DNA of 64,000 nt from Curtobacterium luteum (GTDB taxonomy: Bacteria > Actinomycetota > Actinomycetes > Actinomycetales > Microbacteriaceae). The stretch spans positions 62,001-126,000 of the forward strand of contig NZ_BMOI01000007.1 in assembly GCF_014646995.1 (NCBI RefSeq), in the 5' to 3' direction. Below are positions 8,082 through 18,641 of this stretch, piece after piece. A program made the translations under genes and the position numbers. The stretch's first letter is position 1. The number at the start of each line of letters is the position of its first letter. The notes under the pieces are model-generated. The model made no database searches, was not told the DNA's origin, and saw only the letters and a list, made by a program, of their open reading frames with translations.

Positions 8082-8458
8082 CAGGCGTCCAACTGGTCGG
8101 CGACGTGACGGAGGATCGCGGCGAGGCGCTCGCCGTTCTTCGGGTAGCGACCGTGCCGGAGGTCACCGCTGATGCGGTCGAGCTCCTTCACGAGGTCCTC
8201 GACGATCACGGCCATGTCGTCGGCCGAGCGGCGGGACATCTTCGCGAGCGACGGCTGCGGGTCGAGGAGCCGCACGGACAGCGCCTGCGAGCCCTTCTTG
8301 CCCTGGACCACGCCGTACTCGAGCCGCGAGCCGGCCTTCACCGTGGTGACGCCGTCCGGCAGCGAGGACGCGTGCAGGAAGACCTGGTCACCGTCGTCGC
8401 CGGTGATGAACCCGAACCCCTTCTGGTCGTCGTAGAACTTGACCTTGCCGGTGGGCAT
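8081..8458 (-). CDS. Cold-shock domain protein with a C-terminal extension
   Basis: A 125-residue protein. Residues 1-66 are a cold-shock OB fold with RNP-type motifs KGFGFITG and VFLHAS; about 60 more residues form a predicted helical extension not present in ordinary 67-residue Csp proteins. The start is ATG 8458. It is followed by DUF3027 with TGATG overlap. It should bind single-stranded RNA or DNA. Its association with DUF3027 next to helicase genes is a recurrent actinobacterial arrangement in my recollection. Confidence 0.9.
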   Translation of the reverse strand: MPTGKVKFYDDQKGFGFITGDDGDQVFLHASSLPDGVTTVKAGSRLEYGVVQGKKGSQALSVRLLDPQPSLAKMSRRSADDMAVIVEDLVKELDRISGDLRHGRYPKNGERLAAILRHVADQLDA

Positions 8459-8513
8459 GCGTGGACTCCTCGTGGTCGTGGAACGGCCGTGGTGCGTCGG
8501 ATATCCTGGGTCG

Positions 8514-8813
8514 ATGGCCAAGCCGACCCGATCCACCGGGATCCCCCGCGCCGCAGCGGACCCCTCGGTGACGTTCAACCGTACCGAACGCGTGCTCGGG
8601 TTCATGGTCGGGGGCATCTTCATCGCAGCCTTCCTGTGCCTCGCCGCCGTGATCGTGATGTGGCTCACGGTTCCCAGCGCGGGAGCGTCGATGCCGTGGC
8701 CCGTCGTCATGGCGATCCCGCTGGTCGGTCTGCCGATCGGCATGCTGCTCCTGTTCGTGCTCCTCGGCGTCGTCTGGACGCGTCGGGCCCGCGAGAACCG
8801 GACGTCTCGCTGA
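8514..8813 (+). CDS. Small two-helix membrane protein
   Basis: A 99-residue protein with a polar N-terminus (30 residues) and two membrane helices (about 35-58 and 65-88), ending RRARENRTSR. I do not recognise it. ATG 8514 is chosen because TATCCT at 8502-8507 lies six bases before it, a leaderless start; the longer frame from 8439 would run through that promoter. It may be co-transcribed with the helicase-associated gene 31 bases downstream. Confidence 0.75.
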   Translation: MAKPTRSTGIPRAAADPSVTFNRTERVLGFMVGGIFIAAFLCLAAVIVMWLTVPSAGASMPWPVVMAIPLVGLPIGMLLLFVLLGVVWTRRARENRTSR

Positions 8814-8844
8814 GATCCCGGACCCGGCACGGAGCGGACGGACG

Positions 8845-10605
8845 ATGACGACCACCGCCGACCTCGCCGCCCGGCTCCGGGCGATGCCCGACGACGCCCT
8901 CGAACGGCTCGTCGTCGCCCGTCGCCTGCCCGCGGCGGCCCTCGCCGAGTCCGGTCCGCAACACGTCGCCGACTTCTTCGACCTGGCGGAGGCGCTCCGC
9001 ACCGACGACGCGGTCGACGCGGCCATCGAGCACCTGCCCCGTGCGGCCCTCCTCGCGCTGCGCGACGGCGGTGCCCCGGCGGCGCTCGCCCCCGCGGTCG
9101 AACTCGGTCTCGCGGACGCGGACGGCGGCGTGGACGACGCGGTGACGGACCGCCTCGCGGCCCACCCGGACGTCGTGGACGCGGCCGACCGGCCTGGAGG
9201 CACGCCACCCGCCCGCCCCGCGGCACCCGTCGACGACGACGCGGCACGCGCGACCGGGGCGGAGCACGCCTTCTCGACGATGACCGTGCTCGCCGAGCTC
9301 CTCCACGCCGTCGACGCGGGCGAGGTCCGCGAGCTCGTCAAGGGCGGGATCGGCACCCCGCTCGCGAAGACGCTGGGCGAACGCCTCGGCACCGCACCCG
9401 AGGTGGTGCCGGACCGACTGGCGCTCCTCCGGCGCACGGGTCTGGCGTCGCTCGACCAGGGCACGTGGAGCGTGTCCGGACCGGGCCGCGCCTGGCTCGT
9501 CGCACCGTGGCCGGACCGGTGGACCACGATGGTCGCCGCCTGGCGCGCCTCGCTCGACCCCGCCGTGGGCGAGGTCCTCGAGCTGGCCGGGCCCGACTGG
9601 CACGACCTCGTCGCGACCGGCCGCTGGGCGTACCCGGCCGGGGCGCGGTGGCTCGACGCCGAGCTCCTCACCGTCGCCGGCACGGGCGCAGTGCTCGGAC
9701 TCGCGGTCGACGGCACGCTCACCACGACCGGCGCCGCGCTGCTGACCGACGCTCCGGACGCCGGCGCTCGGGCTGCCGCCGACCTGCCCGAGACCGTCCC
9801 CGGGGTGTACCTGCAGCACGACCTCACCGTGATCGCGCCGGGTCCGCTCGCCCCGGCCGACGACGCCGAGCTGCGCGCCGTCGCGACGCTCGAGGCGCCC
9901 GGGCTCGCCGCGCGGTACCGGATCTCGGAGGAGTCGCTCGCCCGGGCGTTCCGGGCCGGCCTCGACCGCGACGCCGTGCTGGGGAGCCTCGAGCGGCTCT
10001 CCGTGTCCGGCGTGCCGCAGCCGCTCGCCTACCTCGTCGACCAGGTGGCCGAACGGGACGGCAGCATCGTGGTCGACCTCGGCGTGGGCGGCGTCGGTTC
10101 CGTCGTCCGCGGCACCGCCGACCAGCTCGACCTGATCGGCGTGGACGCCGAGCTCCGGCAGATGTCGTGGGACCGGCCCGACCTCACCACGCTGACCACC
10201 CGCTACCCGGCGCAGGTGGTGCACACGGCGCTCCGCGACGCCCGGTACCCGGCCGTGCTGACGACCGCAGCCCAGGCGACCGTGGCGGCCGCGCCTCCCG
10301 TCCGCCGCGCAGCTGGACGCGACCCGCGTGACGCCGCACGGGCGCTCGTGGAGCGGCTCCGCCTCACCACCGAGCGCGCGGAGGGCGAGCCCGAGCAGGA
10401 GTGGCTCGGTCGCCAGATCGACCTCGCGGTCCGCGGCCGAACCCCGATCCGGCTCACGGTGCGCATGCCGGACGGGACGGAAAGACCGTTCTCGATCGTG
10501 CCGACGTCGGTGGCCGCCGGTCGGGTCCGCGGCAAGGACACGACGGTCGACGTCGAACGGACCCTGCCGCTCTCCCTCGTCGTGGCTGTGGAGAGCGACG
10601 CCTGA
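8845..10605 (+). CDS. Helicase-associated protein (XPB partner)
   Basis: A 586-residue Ala/Asp-rich protein of the helicase-associated family that accompanies bacterial XPB helicases. It has no Walker motif. The N-terminal half is helical (winged-helix-like segments around residues 140-215); the part from about 310 to 490 (VYLQHDLTVIAPGPL, then VDLGVGGVGSVVRG) matches the conserved C-terminal helicase-associated domain. It lies 47 bases before the XPB gene on the same strand, so the two probably form one complex or pathway, likely in DNA repair. Confidence 0.82.
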   Translation: MTTTADLAARLRAMPDDALERLVVARRLPAAALAESGPQHVADFFDLAEALRTDDAVDAAIEHLPRAALLALRDGGAPAALAPAVELGLADADGGVDDAVTDRLAAHPDVVDAADRPGGTPPARPAAPVDDDAARATGAEHAFSTMTVLAELLHAVDAGEVRELVKGGIGTPLAKTLGERLGTAPEVVPDRLALLRRTGLASLDQGTWSVSGPGRAWLVAPWPDRWTTMVAAWRASLDPAVGEVLELAGPDWHDLVATGRWAYPAGARWLDAELLTVAGTGAVLGLAVDGTLTTTGAALLTDAPDAGARAAADLPETVPGVYLQHDLTVIAPGPLAPADDAELRAVATLEAPGLAARYRISEESLARAFRAGLDRDAVLGSLERLSVSGVPQPLAYLVDQVAERDGSIVVDLGVGGVGSVVRGTADQLDLIGVDAELRQMSWDRPDLTTLTTRYPAQVVHTALRDARYPAVLTTAAQATVAAAPPVRRAAGRDPRDAARALVERLRLTTERAEGEPEQEWLGRQIDLAVRGRTPIRLTVRMPDGTERPFSIVPTSVAAGRVRGKDTTVDVERTLPLSLVVAVESDA

Positions 10606-10652
10606 TCCACACCCCGGCCGGCGCGCAGGCGGAGCGCCTAGGCTGATCCGTC

Positions 10653-12347
10653 ATGAACGGACCGCTGATCGTGCAGAGCGACCGCACGGTGCTCCTCGAG
10701 GTCGCGCACCCCGACGCGGAGGACGCGCGCCACGAACTCGCCGTCTTCGCGGAGCTCGAACGCGCGCCCGAACACGTGCACACGTACCGGATCACCCGGC
10801 TCGGCCTGTGGAACGCCCGCGCGGCCGGACACGACGCCGAGGCGATGATCGACACGCTCGAGCGGTTCGCGAAGTTCCCGGTCCCGCAGAGCGTCACGGT
10901 CGACATCCGCGACACCGTCTCGCGGTACGGGCGACTCGTCATCCGCCGCGAGGAACGACCGGACGCCCCGGCGATCGCGAACTCCCCGGGCGAGGAGCTC
11001 GAGCGCCAGCCGATGTTGCTCCTCACGGCGACCGACCCGACGATCCTCGCCGAGGTCACCCGGTCCAAGCGCATCAAGCCGCTCCTCGGCGACCAGCGCT
11101 CCCCGAACGAGATCGAGCTGCAACCGTGGGCCCGCGGACAGGTGAAGCAGGAGCTCGTGAAGCTCGGCTGGCCCGCGGAGGACCTCGCCGGCTACACCCC
11201 CGGGCAGCCGCACGCGATCGACCTCGAGACCGCCGACTGGCACCTGCGGCCGTACCAGGAGCAGGCGGTCGACACGTTCTTCGCGCAGGGCTCCGGCGTC
11301 GTCGTGCTCCCCTGTGGTGCCGGCAAGACGCTGGTCGGCGCCGGGGCGATGGCGACCGTCAAGGCCACCACGCTCATCCTCGTCACGAACACCGTGTCGG
11401 CGCGGCAGTGGCGCTCGGAGCTGCTCCGCCGCACCACCCTCACCGAGGACGAGATCGGCGAGTACTCCGGCTCGGTGAAGGAGATCCGCCCGGTCACGAT
11501 CGCGACCTACCAGATCCTCACCGCGCGCCGGAAGGGCGAGTACACCCACCTGTCGCTGCTCGACGCCCTCGACTGGGGCCTCATCGTGTACGACGAGGTC
11601 CACCTGCTGCCCGCGCCGGTGTTCAAGCTGACCGCGGACCTGCAGGCCCGCCGCCGCCTCGGGCTGACCGCCACCCTCGTCCGCGAGGACGGGCGGGAGG
11701 GCGACGTCTTCTCGCTCATCGGCCCGAAGCGGTACGACGCCCCGTGGAAGGAGATCGAGGCGCAGGGCTACATCTCCCCCGCCTCGTGCTTCGAGGTGCG
11801 CATCGACCTCCCGCACGGCGATCGGCTTGAGTACGCGGCGTCCGGCGACGACGAGCGGTACCGGCTCGCCGCGACGACCCCGGCGAAGACCCCGGTCGTC
11901 CGTGAGCTCATCGAGAAGCACCGCGGCGAGCAGATCCTCGTGATCGGCCAGTACATCGACCAGCTCGACTCGCTCGCCGAGTCCCTGGACGCGGCCGAGA
12001 TCACCGGAGCGACCCCGGTCGACGAGCGCGAGCGGCTCTTCCAGGCGTTCCGCACCGGGGCGATCGACGTGCTCGTCGTGTCGAAGGTGGCGAACTTCTC
12101 GGTCGACCTGCCCGATGCGACGGTGGCGATCCAGGTGTCGGGGCCGTTCGGCTCCCGGCAGGAAGAGGCACAGCGCCTCGGGCGACTCCTCCGGCCGAAC
12201 AAGGACGGCCTGCCTGCGTCGTTCTACACGCTCGTCACGCGGGACACCGTCGACCAGGACTTCGCGCAGAACCGACAGCGGTTCCTCGCCGAGCAGGGCT
12301 ACTCGTACACGATCCTCGACGCCGACCAGGTCGCTGCGGCCGCGTAG
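10653..12347 (+). CDS. XPB-type superfamily 2 DNA helicase
   Basis: A 564-residue ATP-dependent 3'-5' helicase related to eukaryotic XPB. The N-terminal 190 residues carry the damage-recognition-like domain; RecA domain 1 has Walker A LPCGAGKT (219-226) and the DEVH box (314-317), then LTATLVRED. RecA domain 2 ends with QEEAQRLGRLLRP, the arginine-finger motif VI. Bacterial XPB unwinds DNA and probably serves repair. TAGGCT at 10639-10644 could be a second promoter with a very short leader. The gene ends before the repeat at 12375. Confidence 0.92.
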   Translation: MNGPLIVQSDRTVLLEVAHPDAEDARHELAVFAELERAPEHVHTYRITRLGLWNARAAGHDAEAMIDTLERFAKFPVPQSVTVDIRDTVSRYGRLVIRREERPDAPAIANSPGEELERQPMLLLTATDPTILAEVTRSKRIKPLLGDQRSPNEIELQPWARGQVKQELVKLGWPAEDLAGYTPGQPHAIDLETADWHLRPYQEQAVDTFFAQGSGVVVLPCGAGKTLVGAGAMATVKATTLILVTNTVSARQWRSELLRRTTLTEDEIGEYSGSVKEIRPVTIATYQILTARRKGEYTHLSLLDALDWGLIVYDEVHLLPAPVFKLTADLQARRRLGLTATLVREDGREGDVFSLIGPKRYDAPWKEIEAQGYISPASCFEVRIDLPHGDRLEYAASGDDERYRLAATTPAKTPVVRELIEKHRGEQILVIGQYIDQLDSLAESLDAAEITGATPVDERERLFQAFRTGAIDVLVVSKVANFSVDLPDATVAIQVSGPFGSRQEEAQRLGRLLRPNKDGLPASFYTLVTRDTVDQDFAQNRQRFLAEQGYSYTILDADQVAAAA

Positions 12348-12374
12348 CGGCCACGTCGCGACGGCGATCGATCG

Positions 12375-12419
12375 ACGGCCCGGAGGCGCGGTGCGAGCCC
12401 GCACCGCGCCTCCAGGCCG
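12375..12419. repeat. Inverted repeat, GGAGGCGCGG family, after the XPB gene
   Basis: Arms CGGCC-CGGAGGCGCGGTGC and GCACCGCGCCTCCAGGCCG, with a short bulge near the base. It lies 28 bases past the helicase stop, in the terminator position. Confidence 0.75.
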
Positions 12420-12481
12420 CCCCGTGCTCACGTACGCACCGCTCACAGCAAAGCCACAAGGAACGGTCAGAAGATGGGCTC

Positions 12482-13177
12482 ATGAGCGATGGCCCCAAGA
12501 TCCTGATCGTCGATGACGAGCCGAACATCCGCGACCTGCTGACGACCTCCCTGCGCTTCGCCGGTTTCGCCGTGCGTGCCGTGGGCAACGGTGCGCAGGC
12601 CATCTCCGCCGTGCTCGAGGAAGAGCCGGACCTCATCATCCTCGACGTCATGCTCCCGGACATGAACGGCTTCGGCGTCACCAAGCGCCTCCGCTCGTCA
12701 GGCTACACCTCGCCGATCCTGTTCCTCACCGCGAAGGACGACACCGAGGACAAGATCACCGGCCTCACGGTCGGCGGCGACGACTACGTCACCAAGCCGT
12801 TCTCGCTCGACGAGATCGTCGCCCGGATCAAGGCCATCCTCCGTCGCACCATGAACGACGAAGAGGACGCGATCATCCGCGCCGGCGAGCTCACCATGGA
12901 CCAGGACACGCACGAGGTCACGATCGGCGACGCGCAGATCGAGCTCTCGCCGACCGAGTTCAAGCTGCTCCGCTACCTCATGCTCAACCCGAACCGGGTG
13001 CTCTCCAAGGCGCAGATCCTCGACCACGTGTGGGAGTACGACTTCAACGGCGACGCGGGCATCGTCGAGTCCTACATCTCGTACCTCCGCCGCAAGCTCG
13101 ACCAGTACTCGGCCGAGCCGGTCATCCAGACCAAGCGCGGGTTCGGCTACATGCTCAAGGCAGCCAAGGCCTCGTAG
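12482..13177 (+). CDS. OmpR-family response regulator
   Basis: A 231-residue regulator. The receiver domain (5-122) has D11/D12, phospho-acceptor D55 in IILDVMLP and K105 in VTKPF; the winged-helix DNA-binding domain covers about 135-228. Its kinase partner follows 63 bases later on the same strand. It is close in type to the TrcR/PrrA-like actinobacterial regulators, but I cannot assign the stimulus. ATG 12482 is the only plausible start. Confidence 0.92.
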   Translation: MSDGPKILIVDDEPNIRDLLTTSLRFAGFAVRAVGNGAQAISAVLEEEPDLIILDVMLPDMNGFGVTKRLRSSGYTSPILFLTAKDDTEDKITGLTVGGDDYVTKPFSLDEIVARIKAILRRTMNDEEDAIIRAGELTMDQDTHEVTIGDAQIELSPTEFKLLRYLMLNPNRVLSKAQILDHVWEYDFNGDAGIVESYISYLRRKLDQYSAEPVIQTKRGFGYMLKAAKAS

Positions 13178-13240
13178 GCGCAGTTCTTCACGGCGGCCGT
13201 CCGGTTTCACCGGGCGGTCGCTGTCTATCGTTGGGGCAGC

Positions 13241-14965
13241 ATGCACACGCGAATGAGCCGCTGGTGGGACGGGATCTCCCTCCGCACCAAGATCACCGGG
13301 ATCACGGTGCTCCTGGTCGCGCTCGGGCTGCTCGTCGCGGGGCTCGGCACGATGACCGTGCTCTCGACCTACCTCATGCTCCAGCTCGACAACAGCGTCA
13401 AGCAGACGACGGAGCAGCTCGAGGGTCAGAACATCAGCGACGGCGAGCAGTACTGCAAGGTCTCGGTCGTGCTGTCGCAGAGCGTGTACGTGGCCGCGTT
13501 CGACGACTCCGGCAACCAGATCTGCCAGACGAAGGCGTCGAGCCGGCCGGCGATCACCGGGTCGGAGCTCGCCCGGGCCGCGCAGAGCTCGGACCGCATC
13601 ACCCTCTACGACGCCCAACACGACCACGAGTGGCGCGCGCAGGTCATCCCGGCGTCGCTGCAGAACCGCTCGGACGGCGTCACGAACACCGGCTACGTGC
13701 TCGTGGCGGTGTCGAGCGCCACGGCAGACCAGACGATCCTCCGCTTCACGGTCATCTTCCTGTTCTTCGGCATCGCGGTGATCCTGCTCGGCGCGATGCT
13801 CACGCGCCTGCTCGTCACCGCGACGTTCGACCCCTTGCGCGACGTCGAGGACACCGCTGCGCGCTTCGCGGCCGGCGACTTCAACCAGCGCCTCGAGGCG
13901 GACACCCCGAACACCGAGGTCGGGCGTCTCAACCGCTCCCTGAACGCCATGCTCGAGCGCATCGACACCGCGTTCGAGGACCGCGAGCGCACGATCGACC
14001 AGATGCGTCGGTTCGTCGGGGACGCCTCGCACGAGCTCCGGACGCCCCTGGTGTCCCTCCGCGGGTACGCCGAGCTGTACCGCATGGGCGCCCTCCGCAA
14101 GGAAGAGGACGTGGCGCAGGCGATGGAGCGCATCGAGAAGGAGGCCCAGCGCATGGGGCTCCTCGTGCAGGACCTCCTGCAGCTCGCGCGCATCGACGAG
14201 TCGAAGCCGCTGGAGCTCGGTCCGGTCGACCTCGTGTCGATCGCCCGCGACTCGGCACTCGACACCATGGCGTCGAACCCCGACCGCGAGATCCAGGTGC
14301 TCGTCGAGGACAGCGTGACCGGCGAGAGCGTGCCGCAGGTGGTCCGGCCGGCACCCACGTCCCCGGGCTCGCCGTTCGGGGAGACCGGGGAGGTCCCGGA
14401 GGCCTCGGGGCCGAGCTCCGCGAACACGACCGGTCCGATCGCGTTCTCCCGCCAGACGATCGCGCGACTCCGGGCTCGACGCAGCCGGGCCATGAGCTTC
14501 GACGCGGCACCGAGCGACGAGACGACACCGCTGCCCACGGTCGTGCTGCCGAAGCGCCCGCCGATCGTCCTCGCCGAGGAGAACAAGATCCGGCAGGTCG
14601 TCACCAACCTCATGGGCAACGCGATGCGCTTCACGCCGTCGGACGACCCCATCGAGCTCGGCATCGGGGTCGACGAGGAGCGCGGGATGGCGAACATCGA
14701 CGTCATCGACCACGGGGAGGGCATCCCCCCGCAGCTCCGCGACAAGATCTTCCAGCGGTTCTGGCGGGCGGACACCTCGCGGGCGCGGGACACCGGCGGC
14801 TCTGGGCTGGGGCTCGCGATCGTGTCGGGCATCGTGCAGGCGCACCACGGGTCGGTCGAGGTGTTCGACACCGAGGGCGGCGGCGCCACCTTCCGGGTGT
14901 GGCTCCCCCTGCTCCCCCGCGACTGGAAGCCCCCGGCGCCCGAGGACGCCGCCCCCGCCGCCTGA
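13241..14965 (+). CDS. Membrane sensor histidine kinase with an inserted linker
   Basis: A 574-residue kinase. Helices at 21-43 and 166-188 bracket an extracellular sensor of about 120 residues with two Cys; HAMP 190-245; DHp domain with the phospho-His H264 in DASHELRTP; ATPase domain with the N box around N456, G1 DHGEGIP (490-496) and GGSGLGLAI (G2). Oddly, about 80 residues (355-438) rich in Pro, Ser, Thr and Arg are inserted between the DHp domain and the N box, where most kinases have about ten. It pairs with the upstream regulator. TATCGT lies nine bases before ATG 13241, so the leader is very short. Confidence 0.92.
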   Translation: MHTRMSRWWDGISLRTKITGITVLLVALGLLVAGLGTMTVLSTYLMLQLDNSVKQTTEQLEGQNISDGEQYCKVSVVLSQSVYVAAFDDSGNQICQTKASSRPAITGSELARAAQSSDRITLYDAQHDHEWRAQVIPASLQNRSDGVTNTGYVLVAVSSATADQTILRFTVIFLFFGIAVILLGAMLTRLLVTATFDPLRDVEDTAARFAAGDFNQRLEADTPNTEVGRLNRSLNAMLERIDTAFEDRERTIDQMRRFVGDASHELRTPLVSLRGYAELYRMGALRKEEDVAQAMERIEKEAQRMGLLVQDLLQLARIDESKPLELGPVDLVSIARDSALDTMASNPDREIQVLVEDSVTGESVPQVVRPAPTSPGSPFGETGEVPEASGPSSANTTGPIAFSRQTIARLRARRSRAMSFDAAPSDETTPLPTVVLPKRPPIVLAEENKIRQVVTNLMGNAMRFTPSDDPIELGIGVDEERGMANIDVIDHGEGIPPQLRDKIFQRFWRADTSRARDTGGSGLGLAIVSGIVQAHHGSVEVFDTEGGGATFRVWLPLLPRDWKPPAPEDAAPAA

Positions 14966-14967
14966 CG

Positions 14968-15050
14968 CGCTGCCGCGCTGCGCTGCCGCGGCCGCGCTGC
15001 CGCCGCCCGCTGCCGGCGCGGCGCCGCGCTGCCGGCACCGCCGCCCGAGC
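14968..15050. repeat. GCTGCCG-rich low-complexity stretch
   Basis: About 80 bases made almost wholly of G and C, with GCTGCCG repeated irregularly at least five times, starting right after the kinase stop. It could help terminate the transcript, but no single hairpin stands out. Confidence 0.5.
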
Positions 15051-15081
15051 GGTCACGACACCCCGCGCCGAACCGCCGCGC

Positions 15082-15128
15082 GGTCACGAATCGTCGCTGT
15101 GGATGAGCCGAAGCGACCGAACGTGACC
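15082..15128. repeat. 47-bp GGTCACGA palindromic repeat, copy 1
   Basis: Left arm GGTCACGAATCGTCGC and right arm GCGACCGAACGTGACC are imperfect complements with a 15-base centre. Two other copies of exactly the same length lie at 30530 and 30754. Single GTCACGA half-sites flank it at 15052 and 15153. Confidence 0.65.
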
Positions 15129-15185
15129 TCCTGCCCGCTGCCACGCGGTGCGTCGTGACCGCTGCAGAACGGCAAGCGATCTCGA

Positions 15186-16064
15186 TCACAGGGCGGCACC
15201 CTTCGCGACGAACGCCTGCCGTAGTCGTTCGAACAACACCGCGGGCCGGACCGCATCGGCCGCCGTCGCGTGGATGACGGTCCAGTCGTTCACGACGAAC
15301 CCGTTGTCCCGCCGCTGATCGTGCTGGAAGACGTCCCGCTCGCGATGATGCTCGCCGTCGTACTCGAGCGCGATCCTGAGTCGCGGCCAGGCGAGGTCGA
15401 CTCGTCCGAGGAAAGCACCCGTGGCGTCGTGCACGTCGATGTTGAGTTCCGGCTCGGGGAAGCCTGCATCGATGACAGCGATCCGCATCCATGTCTCCAT
15501 CGGCGACTCGCAGCCCACCCGCACCAGTTCGACCGCACGTCGAGCCGCGACAGCGTGCGGGCTCCCCGGACGGATCGCGCGTCGGAGGTCGTCGATCGTG
15601 GCCAAGCCCGCTCGTCCGACCATGTGATCGCCGACCGCGACCAGCGCCATGCGATCGATCACGCCAGCACACTCGAACCACGCGGACGCGGGAGCGCTCA
15701 GACGGAGGCCGTTCAGAACACGCACCTCCGCGGACACAGCTCGATGCGCGACGACACCGGGGCGCCGCATCCGGAGGGTCCCGACGGTCGTCACGTGCAC
15801 GCGCCGATCGTCCTGCGCCGCGCGCGGGAGCGGAGCACCCCACAGTCGTGCCGCGGTGACGTGGCTGAAGTGCTGATCGTCTCGCATGACGATCGCGATC
15901 GCCGATACGAAGTCGTCGGAGCCGGCGGGCGCGCGGACACCCCGAGTCGGCCGCTCGAGGTCTGATCGCCGGAGACGTTCACTGTTCACGCCCGCGGCGA
16001 GGGCGTCACCGGTGCGGAAGACTGTCGCATCGAATTCTGGTGGGAGTTGTCGAGCTCGGCGCAT
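15186..16064 (-). CDS. DUF559/AbiEi-like protein with a PD-(D/E)XK-like C-terminal domain
   Basis: A 292-residue protein of a type expanded in Microbacteriaceae. The N-terminal part (about 1-100) resembles AbiEi antitoxin-like winged-helix proteins (HVTAARLWGAPLP). The C-terminal part carries a DUF559/Vsr-like fold: ESPMETWMR, then VDLAWPRLRIALEYDGEHH, with a possible nuclease Asp-Glu-x-Asp set. Enzyme activity is not proven. No toxin partner is next to it. Gene and flanks are rich in GTCACGA motifs, and its codon use (GATC, CGAT) is a little less GC-biased than neighbours, which hints at later acquisition. Confidence 0.75.
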   Translation of the reverse strand: MRRARQLPPEFDATVFRTGDALAAGVNSERLRRSDLERPTRGVRAPAGSDDFVSAIAIVMRDDQHFSHVTAARLWGAPLPRAAQDDRRVHVTTVGTLRMRRPGVVAHRAVSAEVRVLNGLRLSAPASAWFECAGVIDRMALVAVGDHMVGRAGLATIDDLRRAIRPGSPHAVAARRAVELVRVGCESPMETWMRIAVIDAGFPEPELNIDVHDATGAFLGRVDLAWPRLRIALEYDGEHHRERDVFQHDQRRDNGFVVNDWTVIHATAADAVRPAVLFERLRQAFVAKGAAL

Positions 16065-16418
16065 GTTCCGATGCTCACGAGTTCGCCGACCAGTCGAGCG
16101 TGCGTGCCTCCCGATGTGGAGAACGACCGTGCTTCTCAGGGATGTGCAGGAGCCAGACTGCTTGGTGCCCGAGTTCTGGCCGCCAGCACGGGGTCACGAC
16201 TCCCCGGGTGGATCGTGTCGCTCGGTCACGAACAGTCTCTCGGGGCGCGCGATACCGACACTTCGTGACCGACGGCGGAAGGCGTACGGGGTGTCGTGAC
16301 CTTCCGCCGCTCGCACGCGGCCGCCACGGCCCGCCCGCGCCGCACGCCGCCCCCCCCCCCGCACGCGGAAGGGCCCCGCACGCGCTTGCGTGCGGGGCCC
16401 TTCCGTGTCAGGACCGGA
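16065..16418. other. Intergenic region with GTCACGA motifs, a C11 run and the groEL terminator
   Basis: About 350 bases. It holds GTCACGA or its complement at 16193, 16225, 16263 and 16294, a run of eleven C at 16350-16360, and the groEL terminator at 16363-16408. The upstream end must hold the promoter of the DUF559 gene. No credible gene is seen. Confidence 0.55.
16363..16408 (-). terminator. Terminator of groEL
   Basis: A perfect 17-bp stem, GGAAGGGCCCCGCACGC and its complement, with the loop GCTT, extended by several weaker pairs. It lies about 15 bases past the groEL stop. Confidence 0.85.
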
Positions 16419-18173
<1,755 letters not shown>

Positions 18174-18209
18174 TCATGCCCCGTCACGCGGGCCCCACAC
18201 CACACGACG

Positions 18210-18240
18210 AACGCGCCGCCCCCGGCGGGGACGGCGCGTT
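18210..18240 (-). terminator. Terminator of the cold-shock gene
   Basis: A perfect 9-bp outer stem AACGCGCCG/CGGCGCGTT with a GC-rich inner loop (CCCCCGGCGGGGA). It lies about 18 bases past the stop of the leftward cold-shock gene. Confidence 0.75.
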
Positions 18241-18257
18241 CTGCGGAGTGCAGTGGT

Positions 18258-18461
18258 TCAGGCGGGGCGGACGCTCTCTGCCTGCGGACCCTTCGAGCCG
18301 GTGCCGACGTCGAACGTGACCGCCTGCCCCTCCTCGAGGACCTTGCAGCCCGACATGTCGATGGCCGAGTAGTGCACGAACACGTCCTGGCCACCCCCAT
18401 CGACGGTGATGAAGCCGAAGCCCTTCTCGGCGTTGAACCACTTGACCGTTCCGTTGGCCAT
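18258..18461 (-). CDS. cspA: Cold-shock protein, CspA family
   Basis: A standard 67-residue cold-shock protein: [18 protein letters not shown] with RNP1, then DVFVHYSAI (RNP2). It binds single-stranded RNA and melts secondary structure. ATG 18461 is preceded by GGGAG; the longer frame from 18539 adds an unrelated Pro/Ala stretch. The leader upstream is AT-richer than its surroundings (GTTGTTTCACGCC region), as expected for an active promoter. Confidence 0.96.
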   Translation of the reverse strand: MANGTVKWFNAEKGFGFITVDGGGQDVFVHYSAIDMSGCKVLEEGQAVTFDVGTGSKGPQAESVRPA

Positions 18462-18641
18462 GATTGTTGCTCCCTGCGGTGGTGCTGCTGCGATCGGCGG
18501 CGCCGTCGGTGCGGCACCTCGCCAGCGACTCTCGCGCACGGAATCGGTTTCGACAAGGGGTGTGACGTTGTTTCACGCCCGTTCCGTGCAATTGCAACGA
18601 GCCGGAAACACGTTCGTCACGAATGCACGCCGGAATGCGTG

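Noticed and set aside
16350..16360. C11 run as a phase-variable switch
   Set aside because: It lies in an intergenic region past the groEL terminator and not in a reading frame or a clear promoter spacer.
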